A stretch of 30,764 bases of DNA, from contig LIBV01000002.1 of the NCBI GenBank assembly GCA_001438335.1, positions 1 to 30,764 of the forward strand. Reading direction: 5' to 3'. The DNA comes from Pelagibacteraceae bacterium BACL5 MAG-120820-bin39 (GTDB lineage Bacteria; Pseudomonadota; Alphaproteobacteria; Pelagibacterales; Pelagibacteraceae). Every line of letters starts with the position of its first letter. Position 1 is the stretch's first letter. The notes beneath the pieces were generated by a model. The model did not search any database. It was given only the letters and a program-made list of their open reading frames with translations, and was not told the origin of the DNA. Positions 5,891-14,691 of this stretch are shown one piece after another. The translations under genes and the position numbers were made by a program.

Positions 5891-8888
5891 TTAATCTCTT
5901 ATTCTCCTTATCTAAAAATACTGGATCTGCAACAGTCACACTAATTGTTTTATTTTCCATTGGTATAAATAATTTTTTACCCATCATATTTTTTCCACCC
6001 CTCACCACAGCCAGTGCTATGGATTTATTTAGGTTTGGACTGTAGTAGCTTGAAGTTACGTGACCTAACATTTCAATAGGTTTTAGGTTGGTATCCTCTA
6101 CAATTTGTGCTCCTTCTTCTAAAACTATTTTCGGATCATCAGTTAATAATCCAACTAATTGTTTTCTATCTTCTCTTATTGTATCGGATCGATATAGAGA
6201 TCTTTTACCAATAAAGTCATATTTCTTTTTACTAACTATCCAATCCATTTGAAGATCAATGGGGGTCATGGTGGCATCAGTATCTTGACCAACTATTATA
6301 AATCCTTTTTCAGCTCTTAGAAGATGCATGGTTTCAGTTCCATATGGAGTGATATTAAATTCTTTACCTGCTTCCATACATTTTTCCCAAACAGATTTTC
6401 CAAAACTTGCTTGTATGTTAATTTCGTAACTATGTTCACCAGTAAAACTTATTCTCATTACTCTACATTTAACTTTATCAATTTTGGCATTTTTAAATGA
6501 CATATGCGGAAAGTTTTCATCGGATAAATCTAAATCTGGAATAACTTTTGATACTATTTTTTTACTGTTAGGACCACAAACACTGATAGTTGCAAAATGA
6601 TCAGTAACTGAAGTTAAATAAACATCTAATTCAGGCCATTCAGTTTGTAGATAATCCTCTAGTTTACTCATTACATTTGCTGCTCCACCAGTTGTAGTTG
6701 TCATAATGTAATGATTTTCATCGAGGCGAGTAGTTACACCATCGTCATAAACCATACCATCTTCATGAAGCATCAATCCATATCGACATTTACCTATTCC
6801 AAGTTTTGACCAGGTATTAGTGTAAACTCTATTTAAAAATTCTGAAGCATCTGTTCCTTGAATATCTATTTTACCCAAAGTTGAGGCATCAAGTATACCC
6901 GCACTTTCTCTTGCAGCTTTACTCTCTCTTTGAACTGCTTGATGCATATCTTCGGTAGTTTTGGGATAATACCATGCTCTCTTCCACTGACCGACGTTCT
7001 CAAATTCTGCATTATTTTTTACATGCCATTCATGTATGGTTGTTTTTCTAAAAATGTCGAAGTATTCTCCGACGTTTCTTCCAACAATAGTGCCAAAAGA
7101 TAAAGGAGTGTAAGGGGGTCTGAATGTTGTTGTACCAAGCTCACCCATTTTAACGCCAGCTGTTTCAGCAATAATACCTAGGGCATGCATATTTCCAAGT
7201 TTACCTTGGTCTGTTCCCATACCGGTAGTTGTATATCTTTTTACATGTTCGATTGATCTAAAACCTTCCCTAAGAGCTAATTTAATATCTTTTGCTGTTG
7301 CATCATTTTGATAATCAACAAAAGGTTTTGTTTTGCCCAAAACTTTATCCGATGGAAGAAGCCAAATATTTCTTTTTGATAAATTTTTTGAAATTTCTAT
7401 TGATAGATTTTCATATTCTGTTTTTTCAATTTCTAAAAAGTTTTTTAGTTGAGTAGGGACAAGATTTAAAATTTCATCTAATTCAAAATCACCATTGCAA
7501 GAGCCGATACTAATTTGTTTTGATGGGTAATGATTTGGGATGAACACTTGATCTTCATCTCTAAATCTAAGTTTTCCACCTGATTGTGTAAATAAATGCA
7601 CAGCAGGAGTCCAGCCACCAGATAAACCCAAACAATCACAGTCTAAATCAATTTTAGAACCAATTACTGATTGACCGTCTTTTGAAAGTTGCATAATGGA
7701 TATCTTGTTAATTTTTTTATATCCCTCAGTATTTACAACAGTATATTCTTTATAAATTTTAATACCGTTAGACTCTACTTCTTCAATAATTTTAGATGAT
7801 GGTTGTTCTCTAATGTCAACAATAGCTTTTACTCTGATGCCCTTTTTGAATAAAGACAATGCAGTTTCATAAGCACTATCATTATTAGTAAATAATACAT
7901 TGTCCTCACCACAAGAAACTCCATAAAAATCTATATATTTTTTAATTGCTGAAGATAATAATATACCTGGACGATCATTATTATTAAAAACCAATGGTCT
8001 TTCCAAAGAACCCGTTGCTGTAATTACTTTTTTAGCCCTAATTTTTAAAAGTCGTTGTCTAACTTTATTTGTTCTATCTTTTATTGGTAAATGGTCAGTT
8101 AGATTTTCTCTTGCAAGTAAAAAATTATATCCATGAAATGCAGCAACACTTGTTCTTGTTTTAATTTCTAAGTTATCTAGACTTTCTAAATTAGCAATTT
8201 CTTTTTCAAGCCAAATTGATGAAGTTTGATTATTTATTTTATGCTGTTCTGAATTTTGATAAATTGTAGTACCACCCAAGTTAGGTTTTTCTTCAACTAA
8301 TAAAGTATTCAAACCATTTTGAGCTGCAGTTTTAGCAGCCATAATTCCCGAGATTCCTCCTCCAATTACCAAAACATCACAATGAATATATTTATGGTCA
8401 TAGATATCTGGATCAGGTGCAGCTGGTGATTTTCCAAGTCCAGCTGATTTTCGAATAAAATATTCATATTTCTCCCAGAAACTAGCTGGCCACATAAAAG
8501 TTTTGTAATAGAAACCCGCAGGTAAAAGAGGAGACAAAAAGTTGTTTATCCCACCAATATCAAAGTTTACACTAGGCCAGCAATTTTGACTTGAAGCCTC
8601 TAAACCATCATAAATTTCAACTTCTGTCGCTCTTACATTAGGTTCTGATAGAGCACTATTATTATTTAGCTGAACAATTGCATTGGGTTCCTCAGAACCT
8701 GCGGTCATAATACCTCGTGGACGATGATATTTAAAACTTCTCCCAACTAAATGAATACCATTTGCTATTAAAGCTGAAGCAAGAGTGTCACCTTTATAAC
8801 CATAATAATTTTTACTATTAAATTTAAAAGAAACACGAGTGGTTTCATCGATAAATTTACTAGTTTTTACTCTTAAATTTTTAGACAT
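5883..8888 (-). CDS. soxA: sarcosine oxidase alpha subunit
   Basis: The large (1001-residue) subunit of heterotetrameric sarcosine oxidase, which with SoxB, SoxD and SoxG oxidatively demethylates sarcosine to glycine, H2O2 and 5,10-methylene-tetrahydrofolate. The N-terminal part has the family's SFKYHRPRG; a dinucleotide-binding domain has GGGISG at about 176-181; the C-terminal third (about 610-990) is a GcvT-like folate-binding domain (RESAGILDAS, GTDASEFLNRV). I chose the ATG at 8888, one base after the soxD stop, giving MSKNLRVKTSKF as in other SoxA proteins. A GTG 24 nt further upstream is in frame but lies inside soxD. Confidence 0.95.
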   Translation of the reverse strand: MSKNLRVKTSKFIDETTRVSFKFNSKNYYGYKGDTLASALIANGIHLVGRSFKYHRPRGIMTAGSEEPNAIVQLNNNSALSEPNVRATEVEIYDGLEASSQNCWPSVNFDIGGINNFLSPLLPAGFYYKTFMWPASFWEKYEYFIRKSAGLGKSPAAPDPDIYDHKYIHCDVLVIGGGISGIMAAKTAAQNGLNTLLVEEKPNLGGTTIYQNSEQHKINNQTSSIWLEKEIANLESLDNLEIKTRTSVAAFHGYNFLLARENLTDHLPIKDRTNKVRQRLLKIRAKKVITATGSLERPLVFNNNDRPGILLSSAIKKYIDFYGVSCGEDNVLFTNNDSAYETALSLFKKGIRVKAIVDIREQPSSKIIEEVESNGIKIYKEYTVVNTEGYKKINKISIMQLSKDGQSVIGSKIDLDCDCLGLSGGWTPAVHLFTQSGGKLRFRDEDQVFIPNHYPSKQISIGSCNGDFELDEILNLVPTQLKNFLEIEKTEYENLSIEISKNLSKRNIWLLPSDKVLGKTKPFVDYQNDATAKDIKLALREGFRSIEHVKRYTTTGMGTDQGKLGNMHALGIIAETAGVKMGELGTTTFRPPYTPLSFGTIVGRNVGEYFDIFRKTTIHEWHVKNNAEFENVGQWKRAWYYPKTTEDMHQAVQRESKAARESAGILDASTLGKIDIQGTDASEFLNRVYTNTWSKLGIGKCRYGLMLHEDGMVYDDGVTTRLDENHYIMTTTTGGAANVMSKLEDYLQTEWPELDVYLTSVTDHFATISVCGPNSKKIVSKVIPDLDLSDENFPHMSFKNAKIDKVKCRVMRISFTGEHSYEINIQASFGKSVWEKCMEAGKEFNITPYGTETMHLLRAEKGFIIVGQDTDATMTPIDLQMDWIVSKKKYDFIGKRSLYRSDTIREDRKQLVGLLTDDPKIVLEEGAQIVEDTNLKPIEMLGHVTSSYYSPNLNKSIALAVVRGGKNMMGKKLFIPMENKTISVTVADPVFLDKENKRLNA

Positions 8889-8889
8889 T

Positions 8890-9165
8890 TTAAATAGTGG
8901 GGGGTTTTTCACCCATTTTGTAAACTGCTTTTATTTCATCATTAGATGTATCCCTAATCATGTTAAACCATTTTCTGCATCCATGAGCATGATTCCATCT
9001 TTCAAATTGAACACCTTTAATATTTTTTCTCATAAATAAATATTCTGCCCACTCATCATCACTTAATTCAGTAGGTTGTTTAGGTCTTACTATGTGAGCT
9101 TCACCACCAGCTTTAAATTCGCTTTGCTCTCTTTCACCACAATACGGACAGTTAATTATAAACAT
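8890..9165 (-). CDS. soxD: sarcosine oxidase delta subunit
   Basis: The small zinc-binding subunit of the tetrameric enzyme, 91 residues, as usual for the family. It starts MFIINCPYCGEREQSEF with the CPYC zinc pair at C6/C9, has the family's GGEAHIVRP near 20-28, and a second ligand region NHAHGCRKWFN near 58-68. Its ATG shares one base with the soxB stop (TAATG), and soxA starts one base after its stop, so all three are translationally linked. Confidence 0.95.
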   Translation of the reverse strand: MFIINCPYCGEREQSEFKAGGEAHIVRPKQPTELSDDEWAEYLFMRKNIKGVQFERWNHAHGCRKWFNMIRDTSNDEIKAVYKMGEKPPTI

Positions 9166-10418
9166 TAATGTGCTACAGCTGCAGCACCGTGTTCATCCAC
9201 AAGGTCACCACTTACAAATCGATTAATATTAAATGCAGCATTAAGTTTATGAGGTTCATCATTGGCGATTGTATGAGCAAATAAATCTCCCGACCCAGGT
9301 GTAGCTTTAAATCCTCCAGTGCCCCAACCACAATTGAAATATAAACCTTTAATAGAGGTTTTACTAATTATTGGACTAGCATCTGGACAAATATCTACAA
9401 TACCTCCCCACTGACGAAGCATTTTCATACGACTAAAAATTGGATATAATTCTAAAATTGCATTTAAAGTTCCCTCAACAATATCATGGCTTCCTTTTTG
9501 AGAGTATGAAACATAATCATCTGTTCCAGCACCAATTACCAATTCACCCTTATCTGATTGACTGACATAAGCATGAACTGCATTTGACATTACAACAGTA
9601 TCTATGATTGGTTTCACAGGTTCAGATACTAAAGCTTGTAGAGGTTTACTTTCCAATGGCAATCGAATACCTGCCATATTAGCTATGACACTTGAGTGTC
9701 CTGCAGCAACCACTCCAATTTTTTTTGTTTTAATAAAACCTTTTGTAGTTTCTATTCCTTCAACATTATCTCCAATTCTTTTAATACCTTTTACTTCACA
9801 ATTTTGAATTATATCCACACCCATTGCATCTGCACCACGAGCATAACCCCAAGCAACAGCATCATGACGAGCTGTTCCAGCTCTTCTTTGTAATGTTCCA
9901 CCTAAAACTGGATATCTAATATTCGGTGAAGTATTTATGATCGGACAGAATTTTTTAACTTCTTCAGTGCTTAAATAGACTGCATCAATACCATTTAATC
10001 TATTTGCGTGAGTTCTTCTTTTTAAATCTCTAACATCTTGTAAATTGTGAGCAAGATTCATAACACCTCTTTGACTAAACATTACATTATAGTTTAGCTC
10101 TTGAGATAATCCTTCCCAAATTTTTAAAGCATGATCATATAATCCAGCACTTGCATCCCACAAATAGTTTGATCTAATTATAGTAGTATTTCTCCCAGTA
10201 TTACCACCACCAATCCAACCTTTTTCAACAACTGCAATATTAGTCATGCCATGTTTTTTTGCTAAATAATAAGCTGTAGCTAATCCGTGACCACCACCAC
10301 CAACTATTACTGCATCATATTCTTTTTTTGGAGTTGGATCTTTCCATGCTTTCTCCCAATTTTCATGGTACGAAAATGCATTTTTAATAAGAGAAAAAAT
10401 TGAGTATTTATTTTTCAT
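9165..10418 (-). CDS. soxB: sarcosine oxidase beta subunit
   Basis: The FAD/FMN-containing catalytic subunit, 417 residues from the ATG at 10418. An ADP-binding motif GGGGHGLATAYYLAKKHG lies near 40-57. The segment GTARHDAVAWGYARG contains the histidine (about 185) corresponding to the family's covalent FMN site, and the C-terminus has the FAD-oxidase GWGTGGFKATPGSG. First gene of the sox operon. An in-frame TTG at 10451 would add 11 residues, but MKNKYSIFSLIKNAF fits the usual SoxB N-terminus better. A 64-nt gap to the divergent tRNA gene must hold the operon promoter. Confidence 0.94.
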   Translation of the reverse strand: MKNKYSIFSLIKNAFSYHENWEKAWKDPTPKKEYDAVIVGGGGHGLATAYYLAKKHGMTNIAVVEKGWIGGGNTGRNTTIIRSNYLWDASAGLYDHALKIWEGLSQELNYNVMFSQRGVMNLAHNLQDVRDLKRRTHANRLNGIDAVYLSTEEVKKFCPIINTSPNIRYPVLGGTLQRRAGTARHDAVAWGYARGADAMGVDIIQNCEVKGIKRIGDNVEGIETTKGFIKTKKIGVVAAGHSSVIANMAGIRLPLESKPLQALVSEPVKPIIDTVVMSNAVHAYVSQSDKGELVIGAGTDDYVSYSQKGSHDIVEGTLNAILELYPIFSRMKMLRQWGGIVDICPDASPIISKTSIKGLYFNCGWGTGGFKATPGSGDLFAHTIANDEPHKLNAAFNINRFVSGDLVDEHGAAAVAH

Positions 10419-10482
10419 AAATTTCTGAATAATTACTTTATTAATATTCAATATTCAATACAATCAATACTAATAAAATTGT
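10419..10482. promoter_or_regulatory. bidirectional intergenic region: sox operon promoter (minus) and tRNA-Ser promoter (plus)
   Basis: This 64-nt stretch separates the divergent soxB and tRNA-Ser(GCU) genes, so both promoters must lie here or in the tRNA. It is nearly pure A/T and contains a tandem repeat of TTGAATA on the minus strand (about 10446-10459). On the minus strand TTGATT (about 10467-10462) with downstream TATTAAT is a possible promoter; on the plus strand TAATAAAAT precedes the tRNA. No riboswitch fits in so short a space. Confidence 0.3.
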
Positions 10483-10574
10483 GGAAGAGTGGGTGAGAGG
10501 CTGAAACCAGTCGTTTGCTAAATGACCGTGCGAGGAAACTTGTACCGAGGGTTCGAATCCCTCCTCTTCCGCCA
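10483..10574 (+). tRNA. tRNA-Ser(GCU)
   Basis: A complete class II tRNA of 92 nt. The acceptor stem GGAAGAG (10483-10489) pairs with CTCTTCC (10564-10570), followed by discriminator G and an encoded CCA at 10572-10574. The anticodon stem GTCGT/ATGAC (10510-10514/10522-10526, one G-U pair) encloses loop TTGCTAA with anticodon GCT at 10517-10519, reading AGC/AGU. The long variable arm (10528-10545) is a 7-bp stem capped by GAAA. The T arm GAGGG-TTCGAAT-CCCTC is at 10547-10563. It ends 4 nt before the stop of the convergent transglycosylase gene. Confidence 0.97.
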
Positions 10575-10578
10575 CCTT

Positions 10579-12795
10579 TTAATATAAAGGATTATCTCTA
10601 AAAAAGTTCTTCATTGGAATAGGTTTTTTTTCGAGTATGTACCTATAGACATTGTAGTTTTCTAAAACTCTTTGAACATAGTTTCTAGTTTCCCTAAATT
10701 TTATTAACTCAATCCAATCAACATAATTGATTTGATTTTTTTGAGGATCTTTATTAATTTTTTTCCAATATTTAACCCTGTTAGGACCAGCATTATAAGC
10801 TGCTACAGCAAAAGGGTACGCACCATCATAATCTAAGATTAATCCAGCAATATAGTGAGAGCCTAGATTAATATTGTATTCTGGGTCAGAAGTTAATCTT
10901 GATTTCGAATAAGGTAATTTTGCCTGTTTTGAAACCAGTTTTGCAGTATATGGCATTAATTGCATTAAACCTTTTGCTCCAGCATGACTATTAGCCGACA
11001 TATCAAATTCACTTTCTTGTCTTATGATTGATAGTATGAAAGCACTTTCGGGAATTTTTCTATCATTAATAAGTTTAGGAGTGCTTATAATTGGATAGTT
11101 GTATTTATTATGAAATCGCTTTTCATAGGAAGCTATTTTTGATATTTGAATTGCATAATCAAACCTTCCAATATTTGTTGCTAGTTCTGCTGCTAAAATT
11201 TCACTTCCTGCAGCAACATTATCATTTGCAATATGCCTTAGTATATTTTTAGTATATTTATCTTTATCAAGCTCATCTAATAAATAGATAATTTTTACAA
11301 GTTCCTTATCATAAAAATTAATTTTATATTTTGTATCAACTTCCATATCTTTTTCTAATTCAAAATTACCCTTTGGGTTTAATTCTATAAAAGCTAATTG
11401 ACCATAATAGGTAGTTAAATACTTAGTTGCTTCCTCAAACCATTTATTTGATTGTTCTTTATCTTTAAGAGTCTTAAATGCTCTTCCTAACCAATAAGCG
11501 CCTCTCGCTGTACTAATAGGGTAGCTGACATTTTTATAAAAATTTAGGAAATGATCTTTAGCTAATAAAGGGTCTTTTAAGAAACTAAGAGCAATCCAGC
11601 CACTCATCCATTCAGCTTCAGCAAATTCTGATCCTTCTGTTAGTCCGTGATTACTTGAAATTTTATATGCTAATTCAAATTTTTTATCATATATTAAAGA
11701 TCTAGATATAATTTCTCTTTCTTCCCACCATAAATCTGGTCTTACTAGATAGTCTTTTGTATTTTTAACATTTAATAAAATTTCTACAGAGGCATCTATT
11801 CTTCCTCTTTTTCTTCTCCATTTTAATCGATCATAATTTAATCCAGCATCATTAACAAACTTATCTGGAACATTTTTTATGGCTTCATCAATACCATAAG
11901 ACTTACTCATTAACAGTTGTCTAGCATTGTAAAGTAATTCATAATCTTTAGGTAAGTATGGCAATATTCTTTTTAGATCCCAATATTTATTGTTCCAGGC
12001 TAAATATTCTGCTCTATTAATATAATCTTTTTCATCAAGATATTTTTTGAATTTTGATCTAAAAAATTTAAGCTGATTTGCACTTAAATCAGCTTCTTTC
12101 CAACCTTCTTTTATTTGTTTTTTTCCAAGTTCTACATTGCCAATTAGAATATTGCTTTCTCCTAATATCATTTTTCCAAATCCACTTAGTGGTTCGTTAT
12201 TGCCAAACCAATTAATTATTTTTTTTGGAGAAATTTCTTTGGTATCTAGTTTCTGTTCTGCTAAATATCTAATTCTATCAATTCTTGGATAATCATTGTT
12301 TTTATCAATAAAAGTTAAATAATCAAAAAATGATGCTTGGTTTCCATTTGTTAACAAATAACTCCATTGAATGAAATTATTTATAGATTTGTCTTTAGCA
12401 CGACTTGAGGTGCTTAATGCTTTTGACCATTGACTTTTTTCCATTTCGGCAATTGCTTTTTTAGCAATAGCAAAATCTTTTTTGTTATAATATTTTGAAA
12501 TTTCTACTTTTTCTGACTCAGTTTTTCCTATGATTATTGGTTTTTTTTTAGGAATTATAAAGGCTATTTTTGTTTCACTCGGTTCTAATTTGATTTCTTC
12601 AATTTCTGGCTCAACTTTTTCCTTTGGTTTCTCCAAGGGTCTTAAAATATTAATTGATAATTTTTGTTCTATTTCTTCAGCTGTTAAATTTGGTTTTTTA
12701 ATAGGAAGTATTTTTTTATCTTCAGAATTAGCGCTAGTAAAATTGATAGAAATTATTGAAATTAATACAATAAAATACAATAAATTTTTGAACAT
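10579..12795 (-). CDS. soluble lytic murein transglycosylase (Slt70-like)
   Basis: A 738-residue exported protein: signal peptide at about 1-22 (ISINFTSANSE), a lysine/proline/glutamate-rich linker (about 25-95), a long alpha-superhelical region (about 100-560) with repeat-like SEFAEAEWMSGWIAL and ISTARGAYWLGRAF, and a C-terminal SLT lysozyme-like domain (about 575-720). The catalytic glutamate is about E594 in IIRQESEFD, followed by SHAGAKGLMQLMP and AVAAYNAGPNRV, all diagnostic. It cleaves peptidoglycan glycan strands to 1,6-anhydro products in the periplasm. It is a single minus-strand gene divergent from dapA. Confidence 0.92.
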   Translation of the reverse strand: MFKNLLYFIVLISIISINFTSANSEDKKILPIKKPNLTAEEIEQKLSINILRPLEKPKEKVEPEIEEIKLEPSETKIAFIIPKKKPIIIGKTESEKVEISKYYNKKDFAIAKKAIAEMEKSQWSKALSTSSRAKDKSINNFIQWSYLLTNGNQASFFDYLTFIDKNNDYPRIDRIRYLAEQKLDTKEISPKKIINWFGNNEPLSGFGKMILGESNILIGNVELGKKQIKEGWKEADLSANQLKFFRSKFKKYLDEKDYINRAEYLAWNNKYWDLKRILPYLPKDYELLYNARQLLMSKSYGIDEAIKNVPDKFVNDAGLNYDRLKWRRKRGRIDASVEILLNVKNTKDYLVRPDLWWEEREIISRSLIYDKKFELAYKISSNHGLTEGSEFAEAEWMSGWIALSFLKDPLLAKDHFLNFYKNVSYPISTARGAYWLGRAFKTLKDKEQSNKWFEEATKYLTTYYGQLAFIELNPKGNFELEKDMEVDTKYKINFYDKELVKIIYLLDELDKDKYTKNILRHIANDNVAAGSEILAAELATNIGRFDYAIQISKIASYEKRFHNKYNYPIISTPKLINDRKIPESAFILSIIRQESEFDMSANSHAGAKGLMQLMPYTAKLVSKQAKLPYSKSRLTSDPEYNINLGSHYIAGLILDYDGAYPFAVAAYNAGPNRVKYWKKINKDPQKNQINYVDWIELIKFRETRNYVQRVLENYNVYRYILEKKPIPMKNFFRDNPLY

Positions 12796-12824
12796 AATCT
12801 TTTACTATATGAATCTACAATGTA

Positions 12825-12833
12825 TGTTATAAG
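12825..12833 (+). promoter_or_regulatory. candidate extended -10 element for dapA
   Basis: TGTTATAAG (TG-n-TATAAG) lies in the 43-nt gap between the divergent slt-type gene and dapA, ending 5 nt before the dapA ATG at 12839. No good -35 is seen at 16-18 nt, as is acceptable for an extended -10. Transcription would start about at the ATG itself, giving a leaderless or near-leaderless mRNA. An alternative -10, TACAAT at 12816-12821, would allow a short leader. Confidence 0.33.
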
Positions 12834-12838
12834 TATTT

Positions 12839-13720
12839 ATGTTCAAAGGATCAAATGTTGCTTTAATTACGCCTTTTAAAAATAATCGGCTAGATGAAGA
12901 AAGTTATATAAAATTAATCCATTTTCAAATAGATAATGGAACATCAGGACTTGTACCAGCAGGCACAACTGGTGAGTCACCAACTTTAAGTCATGAGGAA
13001 CATCAAAAAGTTATCGATTTATGCATTAGAGAAAGCAATGGTAAGATACCAGTTATTGCGGGAACAGGCTCTAATTCTACAGCAGAAGCTATATCATTAA
13101 CCACTCACGCTGAAAAAGCAGGTGCTGATGGTGCTCTAGTTGTTACACCGTATTATAATAAGCCTACACAAGAGGGTCTTTATCAACATTATAAATCAAT
13201 TAATGATAAATGCGGAATACCAATAATAATTTATAATATTCCAGGTAGATCGGTAATAGACATGTCTGTAGACACAATGTCTAGATTATATGAATTAAAA
13301 AATATTGTTGGTGTAAAGGATGCTACTGGCAATCTTGATAGAGTTGATCAACAATTGCAAAAAATGGGAAAAGATTTTATTCAACTTACTGGCAATGATG
13401 ATAATGCGTTAGAGTTTAATAAAAGAGGAGGAGTTGGAGCTATAAGCGTTACAGCCAATATTGCACCAAAACTTTGTTCAGAATTTCAAAAATTTTCAAA
13501 ATCAGAAGATGATAAATCTGCAAATGAAGCAAAAAAGTTAGATGCATTATTACAACCTTTACACCATTCATTATTTATTGAAAGCAATCCAAGTCCAGTT
13601 AAATATGCTGCTAAGCTGTTAAATTTGTGTGAAGATGATGTTCGATTACCATTGGTTAAGATAACAGACAGTACAAAAGAAATTGTTAAAAAGGCACTTC
13701 TTTCAGCTAATTTAATTTAA
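12839..13720 (+). CDS. dapA: 4-hydroxy-tetrahydrodipicolinate synthase
   Basis: A full-length 293-residue TIM-barrel enzyme that condenses pyruvate with aspartate semialdehyde, the first committed step of the diaminopimelate/lysine branch. The signature GTTGESPTLSHEEH is at 42-55; Y132 in IIYNIPGRS and the Schiff-base lysine K160 in VGVKDATG are present, as is the HPVTANIAP-like SVTANIAP region. Its stop shares one base with the smpB ATG (TAATG). It supplies peptidoglycan precursor, and the adjacent divergent gene degrades peptidoglycan. Confidence 0.97.
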   Translation: MFKGSNVALITPFKNNRLDEESYIKLIHFQIDNGTSGLVPAGTTGESPTLSHEEHQKVIDLCIRESNGKIPVIAGTGSNSTAEAISLTTHAEKAGADGALVVTPYYNKPTQEGLYQHYKSINDKCGIPIIIYNIPGRSVIDMSVDTMSRLYELKNIVGVKDATGNLDRVDQQLQKMGKDFIQLTGNDDNALEFNKRGGVGAISVTANIAPKLCSEFQKFSKSEDDKSANEAKKLDALLQPLHHSLFIESNPSPVKYAAKLLNLCEDDVRLPLVKITDSTKEIVKKALLSANLI

Positions 13721-14190
13721 TGAATAAAAAAACCAGTCCTGGTTTAAAGATTATCTGCTTGAATAGAAAAGCAAGTTTTAATTATTTTTTTGAAGATCTT
13801 CTAGAAGCTGGAATAGTTTTAAAAGGTTCTGAAATTAAATCTATTAGAGACGGTAAAGTAAATATTGCAGACTCTTATGCTGTTGAAAAAAATGGTGAGT
13901 TAGTTTTAATAAATGCTCATATTGCAGCTTATAAACAAGCCAGTTATTCAAATCATTCTCCTACAGATGAAAGAAAACTTTTATTAAATAAGAAAGAGAT
14001 CAATAAATTAATTGGCAAGATGCAAAGAGATGGTTTTACTTTAGTACCTACAAAAATGTATTTCAAAAAAGGAAAAGCTAAAATTGAATTAGCCGTCGCA
14101 AAGGGAAAGAAAAAGTTTGATAAAAGGCTAACTAAAAAAAATAGAGATTGGGATCGTGATAAAGCAAGGTATATCAGAAAATCAAGTTAA
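13720..14190 (+). CDS. smpB: SsrA (tmRNA)-binding protein SmpB
   Basis: A 156-residue basic protein that delivers tmRNA to stalled ribosomes. Family motifs are NRKASFNYFFEDLLEAGIVLKGSEIKSIR near 16-44, DSYAVEKNGELVLINAHIA near 51-69 and the C-terminal KKFDKRLTKKNRDWDRDKAR tail that inserts in the decoding channel. No tmRNA gene is visible in the window. It overlaps dapA by one base and folK by 35 nt, the latter reading through a different frame of the conserved tail. Confidence 0.96.
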   Translation: MNKKTSPGLKIICLNRKASFNYFFEDLLEAGIVLKGSEIKSIRDGKVNIADSYAVEKNGELVLINAHIAAYKQASYSNHSPTDERKLLLNKKEINKLIGKMQRDGFTLVPTKMYFKKGKAKIELAVAKGKKKFDKRLTKKNRDWDRDKARYIRKSS

Positions 14191-14668
14191 ATTAGTATAT
14201 CTGGGTATCGGATCTAATTTAGGTAATAAATTTTTGAATATAGAAAAAGCAAAATCCTATCTTTATGAAAATAATATACAATTAATTAATTCATCAAGTT
14301 ATTATGAAACCCCATCTTGGCCAAACCCAAGATTTCCAAAATTTATCAATATAATTGTTAAAATTAGAACTAAATTAGACTACTTGGAATTATTTTATAT
14401 TTGTAAAAAAATTGAAACCAAATTAGGTAGAAAAAACTCACCAAAAAATTCACCCCGTATTTGTGATATCGACATAATCGATTTTGATAATAAAATTATA
14501 AAAAAAGAAATACAGATTCCTCATAAATTAATGCATATAAGAAATTTTGTTCTATTTCCTTTATTTGAGATTGATAAAAATTGGAAACACCCAGTTTTAA
14601 AAAAAAATATAAAAAAACTAATTTTTTCCTTACCAATCAAAGATATTAGATCTATTAAACAAATTTGA
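14156..14668 (+). CDS. folK: 2-amino-4-hydroxy-6-hydroxymethyldihydropteridine pyrophosphokinase
   Basis: A 170-residue HPPK of folate biosynthesis, transferring pyrophosphate from ATP to hydroxymethyl-dihydropterin. Motifs: YLGIGSNLGNK near 15-25, SSYYETPSWPNPRFPKFIN near 46-64, KKIETKLGRKNS near 84-95, and the metal-binding RICDIDIIDFD near 101-111, then IPHKLMHIRNFVLFPLFEI. The GTG at 14156, inside smpB, is the only reasonable start upstream of the conserved region. Folate supplied here is the one-carbon acceptor for SoxA and GlyA. No folP or folB is in the window. Confidence 0.93.
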   Translation: MIKQGISENQVKLVYLGIGSNLGNKFLNIEKAKSYLYENNIQLINSSSYYETPSWPNPRFPKFINIIVKIRTKLDYLELFYICKKIETKLGRKNSPKNSPRICDIDIIDFDNKIIKKEIQIPHKLMHIRNFVLFPLFEIDKNWKHPVLKKNIKKLIFSLPIKDIRSIKQI

Positions 14669-14673
14669 ATTAA

Positions 14674-14682
14674 TGTTATAAT
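14674..14682 (+). promoter_or_regulatory. candidate extended -10 promoter for the rel gene
   Basis: TG-t-TATAAT at 14674-14682 is a perfect extended -10 and fills most of the 23-nt gap between folK and rel. It ends 9 nt before the rel ATG at 14692, so a transcript would begin about 3 nt upstream of the start codon. No convincing -35 is present. The same ATGTTATAA string lies in front of dapA. Confidence 0.42.
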
Positions 14683-14691
14683 GTTTCTTAT

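Noticed and set aside
8889..8912. Longer soxA from GTG at 8912
   Set aside because: It adds eight residues encoded inside soxD; the ATG at 8888 right after the soxD stop gives the usual SoxA N-terminus.
10419..10451. Longer soxB from TTG at 10451
   Set aside because: Eleven extra residues without homology to the usual SoxB start; the ATG at 10418 is preferred, though no ribosome-binding site decides it.
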